A DNA stretch of 16,132 nucleotides from Archangium sp. (GTDB lineage: Bacteria > Myxococcota > Myxococcia > Myxococcales > Myxococcaceae). The notes beneath the pieces are model-generated. The model ran no database searches and was not told where the DNA came from. It saw only the letters and a list, made by a program, of their open reading frames with translations. Positions 1 through 7,792 of this stretch are shown piece after piece. Made by a program: the position numbers and the translations under genes. Positions within the stretch are counted from its first letter, which is position 1. Each line of letters opens with the position of its first letter. The stretch covers positions 1-16,132 of the forward strand of contig JAEUJR010000724.1 of the NCBI GenBank assembly GCA_016793585.1, in the 5' to 3' direction.

Positions 1-1860
1 GTTCTCGAGGTGCAGGACGACGCGGTCACCACCACGCGTCCACTGCAGGCGCAGCACCTTGCCATCGAGCCGCTCCTGCTTCACGAGGGCGCCCGTCGCG
101 CCGTCCCGCCATTCGATGCGGCGGTCCCACGCGCAGGCGACCGTCTTTCCGTCGGGCGAGAACGCTGCCGCGTCGGTCTCGTTGATGGGCTGCTCCTCGA
201 CGACCGCGCCCACCTCGTCGGTCAGCACGAACGCGTCTTCACGCACCACCGCCCACGTCGAGCCGCGCGCGTGGGCCGCCACGAAGCGCGCCCGCGGCTG
301 CTCCGCCACCGGCGGCTTCACCCCCTTCTTGCGCAGCAGCGTGGCGAGCTTCTTCGTCACCACGGCGCTGACGCCCTCGGCGGTCGCCGCCGTGAACGCC
401 CCCTCGGGGAGCTCGTTCAGCACGCCCAGCACCATGCGCTCGCCGCCGGGCTTCGCGACGAGGTGCAGCTTCGAGAGCGCGCCGTCGTCTCCGCGCGTGA
501 ACTGAAACGAGCCGGCCCACCGGTGCTCGATGGTGAAGCGCTCGCGGCCCGCCATGGCCTCGAGCCACTTCATGAACTGGTCGCCGTTGTGCGTGTGCAC
601 GCCGAGGTCGGCCACCTGCTGCAGCCACCCCCGCGTGAGGAACAGGGGCGGGCAGCCGTCGTCGACGCGCAGCCACGTCACCTTCGGGAAGAGCTTCGAG
701 GCAGCGAAGCGGCGCAGCGCCTCGACGTCACCCGAGCTGGTGTCGAGCCGCTCGATGGCCCACGGCGTCTTCGCCTCGAGCAGCTGCGCGAAGGCCCCCC
801 GATTCACCGTGAGGGAGCGCGGGCGCGCGTGCTTCGGCAGGTACTCGAGCCAGCGCGCTTCGTCGGTCGACCACGCGCCCGGAAGACTCCACGAGAGGTC
901 TTCGATGGTGGCCCACGCCGGAGCGTCGCCGAACTGCTCGACGTCTCGCTGGCCCTTGAAGCGCGCCACCACCTTCGAGGGGAACCCGCGGCGAAACGTC
1001 ACGTCCTTCAACGTCACCTTCGCGAGCGCGCCGAGCCACGTGGTGCCGTGCTTCTTCTGCAGCTCGGCCTCGCGCTTCGACTCCTCTTTCGACTTCGCCG
1101 CCTTGAACTGGAGCGTGATGAACTCGCCGTGCGGGTCTTGCCGCTCGAGGCACCAGTCGGCGTAGACGAGGCGCGGGGCGTCGTCGTCGGGGTTGGCGTA
1201 GATGGCGGCGAGCAGCGAGGCCGCGTCGCTCTGCGTGGCCGACGTCGTCTGGGGCTTCAGCAGCGCGGCGAGCTGGTCGAGCGCCTTCGTTTCGGGCTTC
1301 GACAGCGCCGCGACGGGAGCCTTCGCTCGTGTCGCATCGACGGCCTCGACGGCGCGGCGCAGCTGCACCTGCATCCACTCCCGCTGGGCTTCGCGAAACT
1401 TCCACTCGGCGGGCAGCCTCGGCGCGAGCTCGAGCAGGCGCGGGTCGGCGATGCGGGCGACGAGCTCGAACGTCTTCGTCCACACCGGCCGCGCGCCGTC
1501 CGAGGTCCACGGGGCGAGCGTGATGAGCTGGAGCAGGGCGGAAGACACCCGCGGGTCGTCACGGCGGGGCGTGAGCGCGCCGAGCCGCTCGATGGTCTCT
1601 GCCGTCTTGCCGGCCACGAGGGCGCGCGCGAGCGTTCCGACCTCGGTCACCGTCGGCTTCTTCGCCCGCTTGACGAAGGCCTTCGTGTCGCCGTCGAACG
1701 CCGGCGGTGGGAACGCGGCCTCGAACCGCTCGACGAGCGCGGCGAGCTCTGGCAGCGGCCGTTCGGCCCACGCCGCGACGAGCGACTGCAGCGCCGCTTC
1801 GGGCTTCTTCTCCAACGCCTTCGCCGCCCGCTCGAGCTGCGCCACCAGGTCTTGAGCCAT
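1..1860 (-). CDS. TIGR02996-domain protein with WD40-like C-terminal segment (partial, 3' end outside window)
   Basis: The minus strand is open from the ATG at 1860 to the window edge, giving 620 codons with no stop, so the C-terminus is missing. Residues about 210-250 carry the TIGR02996 'repeat-companion' motif (LLAAIYANPDDDAPRLVYAD, then WCLE and HGEFI), a domain known from large paralogous sets in Myxococcus and Gemmata, often next to irregular leucine-rich repeats. Residues about 320-410 have short beta/Leu stretches (ATIEDLSW, RSLTVN, AIERLD, VTWLRVDD) that could be such degenerate repeats. Near residues 557-592 there is a WD40-like blade (AFSPDGKTVACAWDRRIEWR), which suggests a beta-propeller continuing past the edge. 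The first 200 residues are helical and Ala/Glu/Lys rich with no signal peptide, so the protein is probably cytoplasmic. Its molecular role is unknown. It is divergent from the FHA gene with 67 bases between starts. Confidence 0.85.
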   Translation of the reverse strand, partial: MAQDLVAQLERAAKALEKKPEAALQSLVAAWAERPLPELAALVERFEAAFPPPAFDGDTKAFVKRAKKPTVTEVGTLARALVAGKTAETIERLGALTPRRDDPRVSSALLQLITLAPWTSDGARPVWTKTFELVARIADPRLLELAPRLPAEWKFREAQREWMQVQLRRAVEAVDATRAKAPVAALSKPETKALDQLAALLKPQTTSATQSDAASLLAAIYANPDDDAPRLVYADWCLERQDPHGEFITLQFKAAKSKEESKREAELQKKHGTTWLGALAKVTLKDVTFRRGFPSKVVARFKGQRDVEQFGDAPAWATIEDLSWSLPGAWSTDEARWLEYLPKHARPRSLTVNRGAFAQLLEAKTPWAIERLDTSSGDVEALRRFAASKLFPKVTWLRVDDGCPPLFLTRGWLQQVADLGVHTHNGDQFMKWLEAMAGRERFTIEHRWAGSFQFTRGDDGALSKLHLVAKPGGERMVLGVLNELPEGAFTAATAEGVSAVVTKKLATLLRKKGVKPPVAEQPRARFVAAHARGSTWAVVREDAFVLTDEVGAVVEEQPINETDAAAFSPDGKTVACAWDRRIEWRDGATGALVKQERLDGKVLRLQWTRGGDRVVLHLEN

Positions 1861-1927
1861 GTCCCCTCCAAAGTCGCATCCAACCGTCGGGTGGTGCGGC
1901 GGGCAACAGCGGTTGTACCCTTCGGCC

Positions 1928-2344
1928 ATGGGAACCAACTCGCACCTGCCGGGTGAGCCATGCTGCGGCGCCTGTGGTGTCGCCGCCGAGGTCGAACGTT
2001 CGGGCGTGCCCCTCGTGAGTGAGCGTGGGCAGAAGCTGTCGGTCGGTCAGGGCTCGGTGCTCGAGGTCGAGGTGCGTGACGCAGGCGGCGTTCGCCAGCT
2101 CTCGTTCCCGCTCGACCAGCCCATCGTCATCGGCAGAGGCAAGCAGTGTGACGTGGTGATTCCATCGGGCAAGGTGTCACGCGAGCAATGCACGCTGACG
2201 GTGACGAACGGGGGCCTCGAGGTCGCAGACCTCGGGTCGGGCTGTGGAACGTTCGTGAACGGGCAGCGCGTGAAGCGGGAGCACCTGCATCAGGCTGATC
2301 AGCTGCTCATCGCCGACGTGACGCTGCGCTTCCTGGTGAGGTGA
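1928..2344 (+). CDS. Small FHA-domain protein
   Basis: This 138-residue protein is almost entirely one forkhead-associated (FHA) domain, a phosphothreonine-peptide binding fold. Visible FHA marks are IGRGKQCDVVIP (residues 68-79), VSREQCTL (83-90) and TFVNGQRV (108-115). The usual S-R-x-H signature reads S-R-E-Q, so the structural His is replaced by Gln. The N-terminus has a short cysteine motif (CCGAC, residues 12-16), resembling half of a zinc ribbon. I chose the ATG at 1928. An in-frame earlier start at 1859 would overlap the divergent neighbour's start codon and lacks FHA-like sequence. There is no clear Shine-Dalgarno sequence. No kinase gene lies nearby, so the phosphorylated partner is unknown. 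FHA proteins of this size in myxobacteria typically act with Ser/Thr kinases or secretion systems, but nothing in the window links it to one. Confidence 0.88.
   Translation: MGTNSHLPGEPCCGACGVAAEVERSGVPLVSERGQKLSVGQGSVLEVEVRDAGGVRQLSFPLDQPIVIGRGKQCDVVIPSGKVSREQCTLTVTNGGLEVADLGSGCGTFVNGQRVKREHLHQADQLLIADVTLRFLVR
2295..2302. repeat. CTGATCAG palindrome, copy 1 (inside FHA gene)
   Basis: This is an exact copy of the 8-base palindrome, extended to the 10-base palindrome GCTGATCAGC (2294-2303). It is read in frame as part of His-Gln-Ala-Asp-Gln near the end of the FHA gene. It is the only one of the five copies fully inside a coding region. Confidence 0.9.
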
Positions 2345-2346
2345 GC

Positions 2347-2377
2347 CTGGCGCGAGCGCTCCACGCGCCAGCTGGCG
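2347..2377. terminator. Hairpin between convergent FHA and lipoprotein genes
   Basis: The 33-base gap between two tail-to-tail genes holds a perfect 8-bp stem, CTGGCGCG (2347-2354) with CGCGCCAG (2364-2371), and a 9-base loop. The right arm also belongs to a perfect 12-base palindrome, CGCCAGCTGGCG (2366-2377), so two alternative structures are possible. There is no T-tract on either side, so intrinsic termination is an inference from position and stem only. It could serve both genes. Confidence 0.45.
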
Positions 2378-5107
2378 TCAGTTGCAGCCGGGGTTCTTCG
2401 GGAAGAGCGCCTCGTCGTCGTTGCCGGCGTTGCCCGCGGTGCGTTGCCACTTGGGCCAGGGCGCCGTCGCCGAGAGCTTCGCAGAGTCGACGACGATGGC
2501 GGCCACCGTGCCGTCGGTCGCCACCACGTACAGCACGCCCGGCCTGCCCGGCGCCGAGGGGCGCGAACAGTCCATCGTCGGGTGGGCGTACACCGTCTTC
2601 ACCGAGCCGAAGACCTCGGCCGGCGTGGCCGACCACTCGGGCGTCGCTCCAGCGACACCGTCGGTGGCCGACACCACGAAGACGCGCAGGGCGCCATCGG
2701 CGGTGACGCTGTAGAGGCGGTCAGCGCTGCCACCCACGCCGTGCGCGAGACCGCCACCGCCGATGACGGGGCTCGTCACCAGCTGCGTCGACGCCGGCCC
2801 GGCCAGGCCCAGTGGCGAGTCGAGCGCCAGCGCCGTCGCGGTGTCGGTGCCCGACGACAGCAGCCAGCTCGAGTTGCCGATGCCCGTGAAGTTGCAGCCG
2901 TACATCGCGGTCGCGTCGACGCCATTGGCGGGCGTGCGGTTGGTGATGACGGGCGCGTAGGCGGTGTTCAACGTGCCGCCGTCGGTGGGCCCGACCGCGA
3001 CGGCGGCGAGGAGCGTCTTCGAGACGAAGAGCGGTCGCTCGCGGCCCGTCAGCGCGAGGTACGTCGCCACGCCGGCGGCGCTCAACGCCACCGGGCTGCC
3101 CGTCGACGACAAGCCGGGCCCGGCGGTGCCCCCAAGCCATGCTCCACCCGAGAACCGGCGGCCATGCAGGCGCCGAGAGGTGCTGCCGTCGTCGGTGGGG
3201 AAGATGAGCTGCGTGCCGCCGTCGCGCCCGAACACGATGGCGTTGACGGGGCTGTTGGGCGGCGTCGCGCCCGGCACGGGCAGCATGTACTCGGCGTCGG
3301 TCGTCGAGAGGGCCGGCATCTGCGTCGGTGTCACGCCACCGACGAGGCCGTTGAGCGCGGGCGTGACGCTGGCGTTGAGCAGCGCCGCGGCGCCCACCTC
3401 TGGCGTGGCGGTGGTGTCGGCCCGGAACAGCGCGAGCGCCGACCAGGTCTTGCGCGTGGTGTCGACGAGCGGGCTGCCGAGCGGAGCGCCCGTCGTCTGG
3501 TACATGTCGACGCGGCTGCCCATGGCGACGTTGCTGTTCACGTAGACGACGTCGGCGGTCTGCGTCGCGTCGACGCGGCTGCGCGCCACCGACACCGACT
3601 GCACCGCGCCCGTCACCACCGTCACCGTCGAGCCACCGTCCGTCGGCTGCAGGGCCACGAGGCGGCCCGCGGTGCCCGCGTCGTTGTCAGCCACGCCGAC
3701 GTAGAGCGTGCCCACCGAGTCGAGCACGGGCGCCGCGCGCACCACCGAGCCCGTCTGGCCCACCGTGCTGCGCCACTTCAGGCGCGTCACCGGCACCACC
3801 GGGCCCGCTGCCGCGTTGGGGTTGCCGGCGATGTCTTCGGCGCTGGCCGCGAGGGCGAACGTCGTCGCGAGGCCCGTCGCCGGCCAGTCTGGCGTGGCGA
3901 CGTCGAGCTGGTAACAGTCGCAGCGGGGCGCGGTGCACGTGCCCAGCGTCGCGCACGCCGACGACGCGAGAGCGATGACGCCCGCGTCTCTGCCCGCGAG
4001 CAGCACGAGCGGCGCGACGTCGAGCGGCTCGTTCGTCTCGACCCGCAGCAGCACGCGCTCGTCACGCTTCCACGCGGCGCCCGCGTCCTGCAGGCGGAAG
4101 GAGAGCACCGGCGGCGTCGTGTCCCAGGTGACGACCTTCGTGGCGCTGTAGGCGGGCACGCCCGAGTCGGGCCACCCGGCGACGAAGTCTTTCGGGCCTT
4201 CGCCGACGCCCACCAGCGGTGTGCTGAGCACGAGGTCGGGCGCGCTGTAGGTGGCCGAGCCCGCGGTGGTGGCGCCCTTCGTCAGCACCCACGTGCCGCC
4301 GTCGAACAGCACCGGCACCGTCGCCGGCAACGAGGCCACGCCCGCGTCGGTGTCGAGGCGCACCTGCAGCGGCATGCTGGGCAGCAGCGGCCCGCGACGG
4401 AAGCCGTCGGCCGGGCTCGTCCACGTCAGGGACATGAGCAGGTTGTCGCAGCGCCCGCCTGTCACCGTCGCGCCGCACTGCTGCCAGGCCTGACACGCCA
4501 CCGCCTCGCACGAGGTGAAGGCGACCGGGCGCGACGAGGTCGGGCCGGTGCTCCAACCGAAGGTCACGCTCGCGACGCCCGCATCGAGCGCGCCCGTGAC
4601 GCTCCCCGCAGTGCCGCTCGTCACCATCAGGTTCGAGCCCCACGAGGTGGTGACGGGAATCTGAATGGCCGTCGGCCACGGCGCACCGCCATCGGGCACG
4701 AGCAGCGTCGCGAGGAGCGGCACGTTGGCGCCCGCCGCGTAGGTTCCGCCGTCGACAGGGTCGGTCACCACGAGCACGCCGGGCACGCACTGGCCCTGGG
4801 GCGCGATGTCGAGGCACGCGAGCCAGGGCTGGCTGCAGCCGCCGTCGCAGAGCGGCGCCATGCCGCCCGACGAACCACCCGCCGCGCCGCCTGCCATTCC
4901 ACCGGCCGTCGCTCCACCCGCGACACCACCGGCGCTTCCACCAGCCGTCATTCCTCCCGCGGCCATGCCACCGGCCGAGCCACCCGCAGCGGCCGAGCCA
5001 CCAGCGGTCGAGCCTCCGGCCATCGGGGTGCCTGCGTCACCGGCGGGTTGAGGACCGCAGCCGACGACGACGACGGCCAACAACGGCAGCTTCCAGTTCA
5101 GCTTCAT
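2378..5107 (-). CDS. Large cell-surface lipoprotein with Gly/Ala linker, Ig-like and beta-propeller-like regions
   Basis: This 909-residue predicted lipoprotein has the signal peptide MKLNWKLPLLAVVVV and a lipobox ending in Cys17 (VVGC). The start is the ATG at 5107, six bases after GAGGGGGAG; a TTG six bases upstream lies too close to that site. Residues about 29-84 are a low-complexity Gly/Ala/Ser/Met linker (AGGSAGG, AGGMAGG types). Then comes a Cys pair region (CDGGCSQPWLAC) and Ig-like beta segments (VTDPVDGGTYAAGANVPLL; LTWTSPADG; DTTPPVLSFRLQDAGAAW). The second half resembles a PQQ-type beta-propeller used as a surface domain (KWRSTVGQTGSVVRAAPVLD, then GTLYVGVADNDAG; near the end GVLYVVATDGTVAAIVVD and WPKWQRTAGNAG). 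The PQQ fold is inferred from strand patterns; no cofactor or catalytic residues are identified. It is a likely outer-membrane exposed protein of unknown binding partner. It is divergent from another linker lipoprotein. Confidence 0.85.
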   Translation of the reverse strand: MKLNWKLPLLAVVVVGCGPQPAGDAGTPMAGGSTAGGSAAAGGSAGGMAAGGMTAGGSAGGVAGGATAGGMAGGAAGGSSGGMAPLCDGGCSQPWLACLDIAPQGQCVPGVLVVTDPVDGGTYAAGANVPLLATLLVPDGGAPWPTAIQIPVTTSWGSNLMVTSGTAGSVTGALDAGVASVTFGWSTGPTSSRPVAFTSCEAVACQAWQQCGATVTGGRCDNLLMSLTWTSPADGFRRGPLLPSMPLQVRLDTDAGVASLPATVPVLFDGGTWVLTKGATTAGSATYSAPDLVLSTPLVGVGEGPKDFVAGWPDSGVPAYSATKVVTWDTTPPVLSFRLQDAGAAWKRDERVLLRVETNEPLDVAPLVLLAGRDAGVIALASSACATLGTCTAPRCDCYQLDVATPDWPATGLATTFALAASAEDIAGNPNAAAGPVVPVTRLKWRSTVGQTGSVVRAAPVLDSVGTLYVGVADNDAGTAGRLVALQPTDGGSTVTVVTGAVQSVSVARSRVDATQTADVVYVNSNVAMGSRVDMYQTTGAPLGSPLVDTTRKTWSALALFRADTTATPEVGAAALLNASVTPALNGLVGGVTPTQMPALSTTDAEYMLPVPGATPPNSPVNAIVFGRDGGTQLIFPTDDGSTSRRLHGRRFSGGAWLGGTAGPGLSSTGSPVALSAAGVATYLALTGRERPLFVSKTLLAAVAVGPTDGGTLNTAYAPVITNRTPANGVDATAMYGCNFTGIGNSSWLLSSGTDTATALALDSPLGLAGPASTQLVTSPVIGGGGLAHGVGGSADRLYSVTADGALRVFVVSATDGVAGATPEWSATPAEVFGSVKTVYAHPTMDCSRPSAPGRPGVLYVVATDGTVAAIVVDSAKLSATAPWPKWQRTAGNAGNDDEALFPKNPGCN

Positions 5108-5379
5108 GTGCAACTCCCCCTCGGTGGAACAGGCGACGCGCGCTCCCTAGCACGGGCGCGCGTCGGGTCAGGTTTTGAAGACCCTCAGCCGTCAGCGAGC
5201 GCTCGTCGCGCTGCACGCTTCGGGTCGCGGTCGTTCGCAGAAGACCGTACGCTTGGCGCGTCAGGCGATTCGAATCGGCTCGATGAGCCGCTGCGGCGCT
5301 TGTGGTACCGGTGTCAGGTCGAGCCAGCGCTTCCCCCGTCAGTCAGCGCGGGCCGAAGCCGATGGCGGTGAGGTGACAC
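5108..5379. other. Divergent intergenic region between two lipoprotein genes
   Basis: This 272-base region lies between the divergent starts of two lipoprotein genes and must hold both promoters. I see a good Shine-Dalgarno sequence at each edge (GAGGGGGAG at 5114-5122 on the minus strand and GAGGTG at 5370-5375 on the plus strand) but no convincing -35/-10 pair. A plus-strand ORF through here with a CGACG cysteine motif (ATG at 5283) overlaps the next gene out of frame and I do not call it. Confidence 0.6.
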
Positions 5380-7026
5380 GTGAAGAAGCTCGGGCTGGCG
5401 TTGCTGCTGTCCATCGCGGGAGCTGCGTGCCCTGACTTCTCGAACGTGCCCTGCGCGAAGGACGAGAACTGCCCGAACGGGTTCGTGTGCGGGTGCGAGC
5501 GCCTGTGCGTCGCGGCGTCGGCTGGCGCGACGGGGTGTTCTCGCGATGGGGGCGCGCTCGCGGGTGGGGCTGCTGGTGGCGCATCGGCTGGAGGGTCCAC
5601 CGCGGGTGGCTCGACGGTCGCCGGTGGCTCAGCCGGTGGCGAGGCTGGCGGTGGCGCAGCCGGCGGGGTGACGGGTGGCGGCTCGGCTGGCGGTGGCGCG
5701 ACGGGCGGTGGCGAGGCTGGCGGTGGTGACGCTGACGGCGGCGCGACGGGTGGTGGTGACGCTGACGGCGGCGCGACGGGTGGTGGCACTTCGGGCGGCG
5801 GCGCGACGGGTGGTGGCACTTCGGGCGGCGGCGTGGCGGGCGGTGGCACTTCGGACGGCGGCGCGACGGGCGGCGGCACCTCGGTTCCCGGTGATGGGTG
5901 CTCGTCACCGATTCCGCTCTCATTCACCGGCAGCACGACGGCGAGCGGCTCGCTCTCGGGGCTCTTCGACGACACCGCGGCGTGCTCAGGCGCGGGCCCC
6001 GACGCGGTCTACCAGGTGACGCTCTCGAGCCCTGCCACCGTGACGGCGCAGGTGATGGCCAGCGGCTTCACGCCTCGCGTCAGCGTGCGCAGCTCGTGCT
6101 CCAGCGCCTCGACGCTGGCGTGTGAGGCGGCTGCGATGCCGGGCACGGCGACGGCAGCGACCTCGGCGCTCGGTGCGGGCACCTACTACGTCTGGGTCGA
6201 CGCCTCGTCGGCCACCGCCAGCGGCGCCTACTCCCTGAACGTCAGCGCCGCAGCCATCGACGCAGGTGCTGGCACGCTCACCACCTTCTCGGTCGTCGTC
6301 ATGGGCCAGAGCGTGATGGTCGACCAGTATGTGCCTGCGGGGCCGGGTCCGTTCCCCGTCGTCGCCCTCGGCCACGCCGTCTCGCTCAACAAGTCGACGT
6401 TCGGTGCCCTCGCCACTGCGCTTCGCGACGATGGCATCGTCGTCGTGGTGCCGCAGTTTCCATCGCTCTCGAGCAACACGACGTTGCAGGCCCAGATGCT
6501 GCTCGCTTCGGTCGATCGGGTCGTCGACGCCGGCATCGCCAACCCCGCGAACCTGGGCTTCGGCGGCCACAACCTCGGAGCGCTCTCGGCGTGGCTCGCG
6601 GCTGCGCAACGGCCGACCCGCGCGCTCGTGCTCCTCGACCCCATCGACGACAACCAGAATACGGGGCTCACACAGGTGGCCAGCGTGACGGCTCCGACGC
6701 TGTGGGCGTTCGCGCTGCCCTCGGCGTCGTGCAACTCGAACAACAACGCCGCCGCCTGGTTCGCGCCGAAGTCAGGCCGCAAGACGCGGCTCACCGTCGT
6801 GAACGCGAACACGTGCGACCCGGCAGACCCCGCGCCCCCGTTCTGCGCGCTGGGCTGCGGCACCGCGGTGCCCTCACGGTCTCTCATCTTCCGCCGCTAC
6901 GCGCGCGCGCACTTCGACCGTGAGCTGCTCGGGCCGACGCTGTTCGGGTGTGTCGACCCGATGGTCGGCAGAGACGTCGACGCCGGCATCGTCACCAGCC
7001 CCGTGACGAGCCTCGGCTGCCCCTGA
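5380..7026 (+). CDS. Lipoprotein with repeat linker, PPC-like domain and alpha/beta-hydrolase domain lacking the catalytic Ser
   Basis: This is a 548-residue predicted lipoprotein. The GTG start at 5380 follows GAGGTG (5370-5375) by four bases. The signal peptide ends in a lipobox with Cys17 (IAGAAC). A Cys-rich segment (residues 17-53) precedes a Gly-rich linker (about 55-168) that includes 10-residue repeats. Residues about 171-293 look like a pre-peptidase C-terminal (PPC) beta-sandwich (TYYVWVDASSATASGAYSLN). Residues about 300-548 have the alpha/beta-hydrolase pattern of the chlorophyllase/PAF-acetylhydrolase-like group (PFPVVALGHAVS; DDGIVVVVPQFP; LGFGGHNLGALSAWLAAA; ALVLLDPIDD). The nucleophile elbow G-x-S-x-G reads G396-H-N398-L-G400, so the Ser is replaced by Asn. 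Asp420/Asp423 and a C-terminal His511 remain as triad candidates. It is probably an inactive, binding-type hydrolase fold on the cell surface. The gene ends directly against the next gene on the other strand. Confidence 0.85.
   Translation: MKKLGLALLLSIAGAACPDFSNVPCAKDENCPNGFVCGCERLCVAASAGATGCSRDGGALAGGAAGGASAGGSTAGGSTVAGGSAGGEAGGGAAGGVTGGGSAGGGATGGGEAGGGDADGGATGGGDADGGATGGGTSGGGATGGGTSGGGVAGGGTSDGGATGGGTSVPGDGCSSPIPLSFTGSTTASGSLSGLFDDTAACSGAGPDAVYQVTLSSPATVTAQVMASGFTPRVSVRSSCSSASTLACEAAAMPGTATAATSALGAGTYYVWVDASSATASGAYSLNVSAAAIDAGAGTLTTFSVVVMGQSVMVDQYVPAGPGPFPVVALGHAVSLNKSTFGALATALRDDGIVVVVPQFPSLSSNTTLQAQMLLASVDRVVDAGIANPANLGFGGHNLGALSAWLAAAQRPTRALVLLDPIDDNQNTGLTQVASVTAPTLWAFALPSASCNSNNNAAAWFAPKSGRKTRLTVVNANTCDPADPAPPFCALGCGTAVPSRSLIFRRYARAHFDRELLGPTLFGCVDPMVGRDVDAGIVTSPVTSLGCP
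5721..5880 (+). repeat. 30-bp in-frame tandem repeat encoding a 10-residue Gly-rich linker unit
   Basis: Five full units plus a partial sixth follow an exact 30-base period (unit starts 5721, 5751, 5781, 5811, 5841, 5871). Units encode GGDADGGATG-like then GGTSGGGATG-like decapeptides. Because the period is a multiple of three, unit gain or loss keeps the reading frame. Units 1-2 are nearly identical, as are units 3-4, which suggests recent duplication of neighbouring units. It forms the last part of the linker between lipid anchor and PPC-like domain. Confidence 0.85.
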
Positions 7027-7030
7027 TCAG
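7023..7030. repeat. CTGATCAG palindrome, copy 2 (shared stop codons)
   Basis: Here the TGA stop of the plus-strand lipoprotein (7024-7026) and the TGA stop of the minus-strand gene (7027-7029) abut, so the two stops together form TGATCA. The flanking C and G complete the 8-base palindrome. Confidence 0.9.
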
Positions 7031-7644
7031 TGCTCGTGCGTGACGGTGAGCGCACCCGAGAGTTTGTCGACCTCGAAGCGCTGCGCCCAGAGGTCGTTGC
7101 GGCCCGAGACGTAGGTGTTCTTGAGCAGCTCGTCGGTCGAACGCACCAGCCACGCCACCTGCCGGCCCTTCGGGTCGCGGTAGTTCATGGCCTCCTGCTC
7201 GGTCTTGAACGTCTTGAAGACGGTGTCGGAGTCGAAGCCGGTGTTGACGTGCTTCTTCGCGATGTCGTCTTCGTTCAGCCCACCCTTGCCCGAGACGACC
7301 TGAAACGCCTCGAGCACCGTGAAGCCGAGGCTCGCGTCGCGGCGGGCGGCTTCGGTGGCCTCGGCCTGCGTGAGCGTCTTCTTGCCATTGCCGCTGGGCT
7401 GGTTCACCTCACCGATGAGGTCGAGCGCCTTCTTCGCGATGGCCGTCTCCATGGCGCTGACGGTGACGCGTGAGTTCGGGTTCGCCTTGCGAAACTCGTC
7501 GGCCGCCTTCTTCACGTAGTCGGGCGCCTTCGCCTGCTCGGTCTTCGACAGAATGCCGTTGTCACCCGCCGCTGCTTTGAGGTCGCGCTTCACGCGCTCG
7601 GAGAGAACCGTCGAGATGTTGGCGATGGAGGTGGCTCGTGACAT
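7027..7644 (-). CDS. Protein of unknown function with EF-hand-like motifs
   Basis: This 205-residue soluble protein has no signal peptide or membrane segment, and I do not recognise the family. It contains three short motifs with the spacing of degenerate EF-hand loops: GDNGILSKTE (residues 27-36), GNGKKTLTQAE (85-95) and GKGGLNEDD (119-127). Each has a Gly, a hydrophobic residue and a terminal acidic residue, but none keeps the full set of calcium-binding Asp/Asn positions. Helical stretches lie between them, which fits an EF-hand-like helix-loop-helix arrangement. The C-terminal part (about 139-205) looks more beta-rich (GRQVAWLVRS; QRFEVDKLSGALTVTHEH). The start ATG at 7644 is supported by coding character, not by a clear ribosome binding site. 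The gene is divergent from the DUF2330 gene and tail-to-tail with the hydrolase-like lipoprotein. Confidence 0.75.
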   Translation of the reverse strand: MSRATSIANISTVLSERVKRDLKAAAGDNGILSKTEQAKAPDYVKKAADEFRKANPNSRVTVSAMETAIAKKALDLIGEVNQPSGNGKKTLTQAEATEAARRDASLGFTVLEAFQVVSGKGGLNEDDIAKKHVNTGFDSDTVFKTFKTEQEAMNYRDPKGRQVAWLVRSTDELLKNTYVSGRNDLWAQRFEVDKLSGALTVTHEH

Positions 7645-7782
7645 GCGCGATTGTCGGAGCGTGTCCTACATAGTTGCGCGCGTGTCGAGGGGCCTGAATT
7701 CACTGGGGTTTCCTGCGCGCGTGTGGCGGTATTCGGGCCGCCGGAGGAACGGGCGCGAAGGCGCGAACGTTCATCGGCACCC

Positions 7783-7788
7783 AGGGGG
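7783..7788 (+). promoter_or_regulatory. Ribosome binding site deciding the DUF2330 start
   Basis: AGGGGG lies four bases before the ATG at 7793. It decides against the longer in-frame reading, which opens as far back as 7553 and overlaps the neighbouring minus-strand gene. The 148-base divergent gap before it (7645-7792) shows no promoter that I can defend. Confidence 0.7.
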
Positions 7789-7792
7789 CTTC

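Noticed and set aside
10..1956. Long plus-strand ORF of 648 codons
   Set aside because: It is antisense to the TIGR02996 gene and its translation is Arg/Leu/His-rich with no domain; the minus strand shows recognisable motifs and proper codon bias.
2444..5371. Plus-strand ORF of 975 codons
   Set aside because: It is the high-GC shadow of the large lipoprotein on the minus strand, extremely rich in Arg and Ala, with no signal or motif.
5175..5435. Small plus-strand ORF with a CGACG cysteine motif
   Set aside because: It overlaps the start of the hydrolase-like lipoprotein out of frame, has no ribosome binding site at either possible start, and its second half is shadow sequence. A short zinc-ribbon-like peptide is not excluded but is not supported.
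5721..5880. 30-bp periodic repeats as a CRISPR array
   Set aside because: Units are directly adjacent with no unique spacers, keep the reading frame and encode a Gly-rich linker; no cas gene is present.
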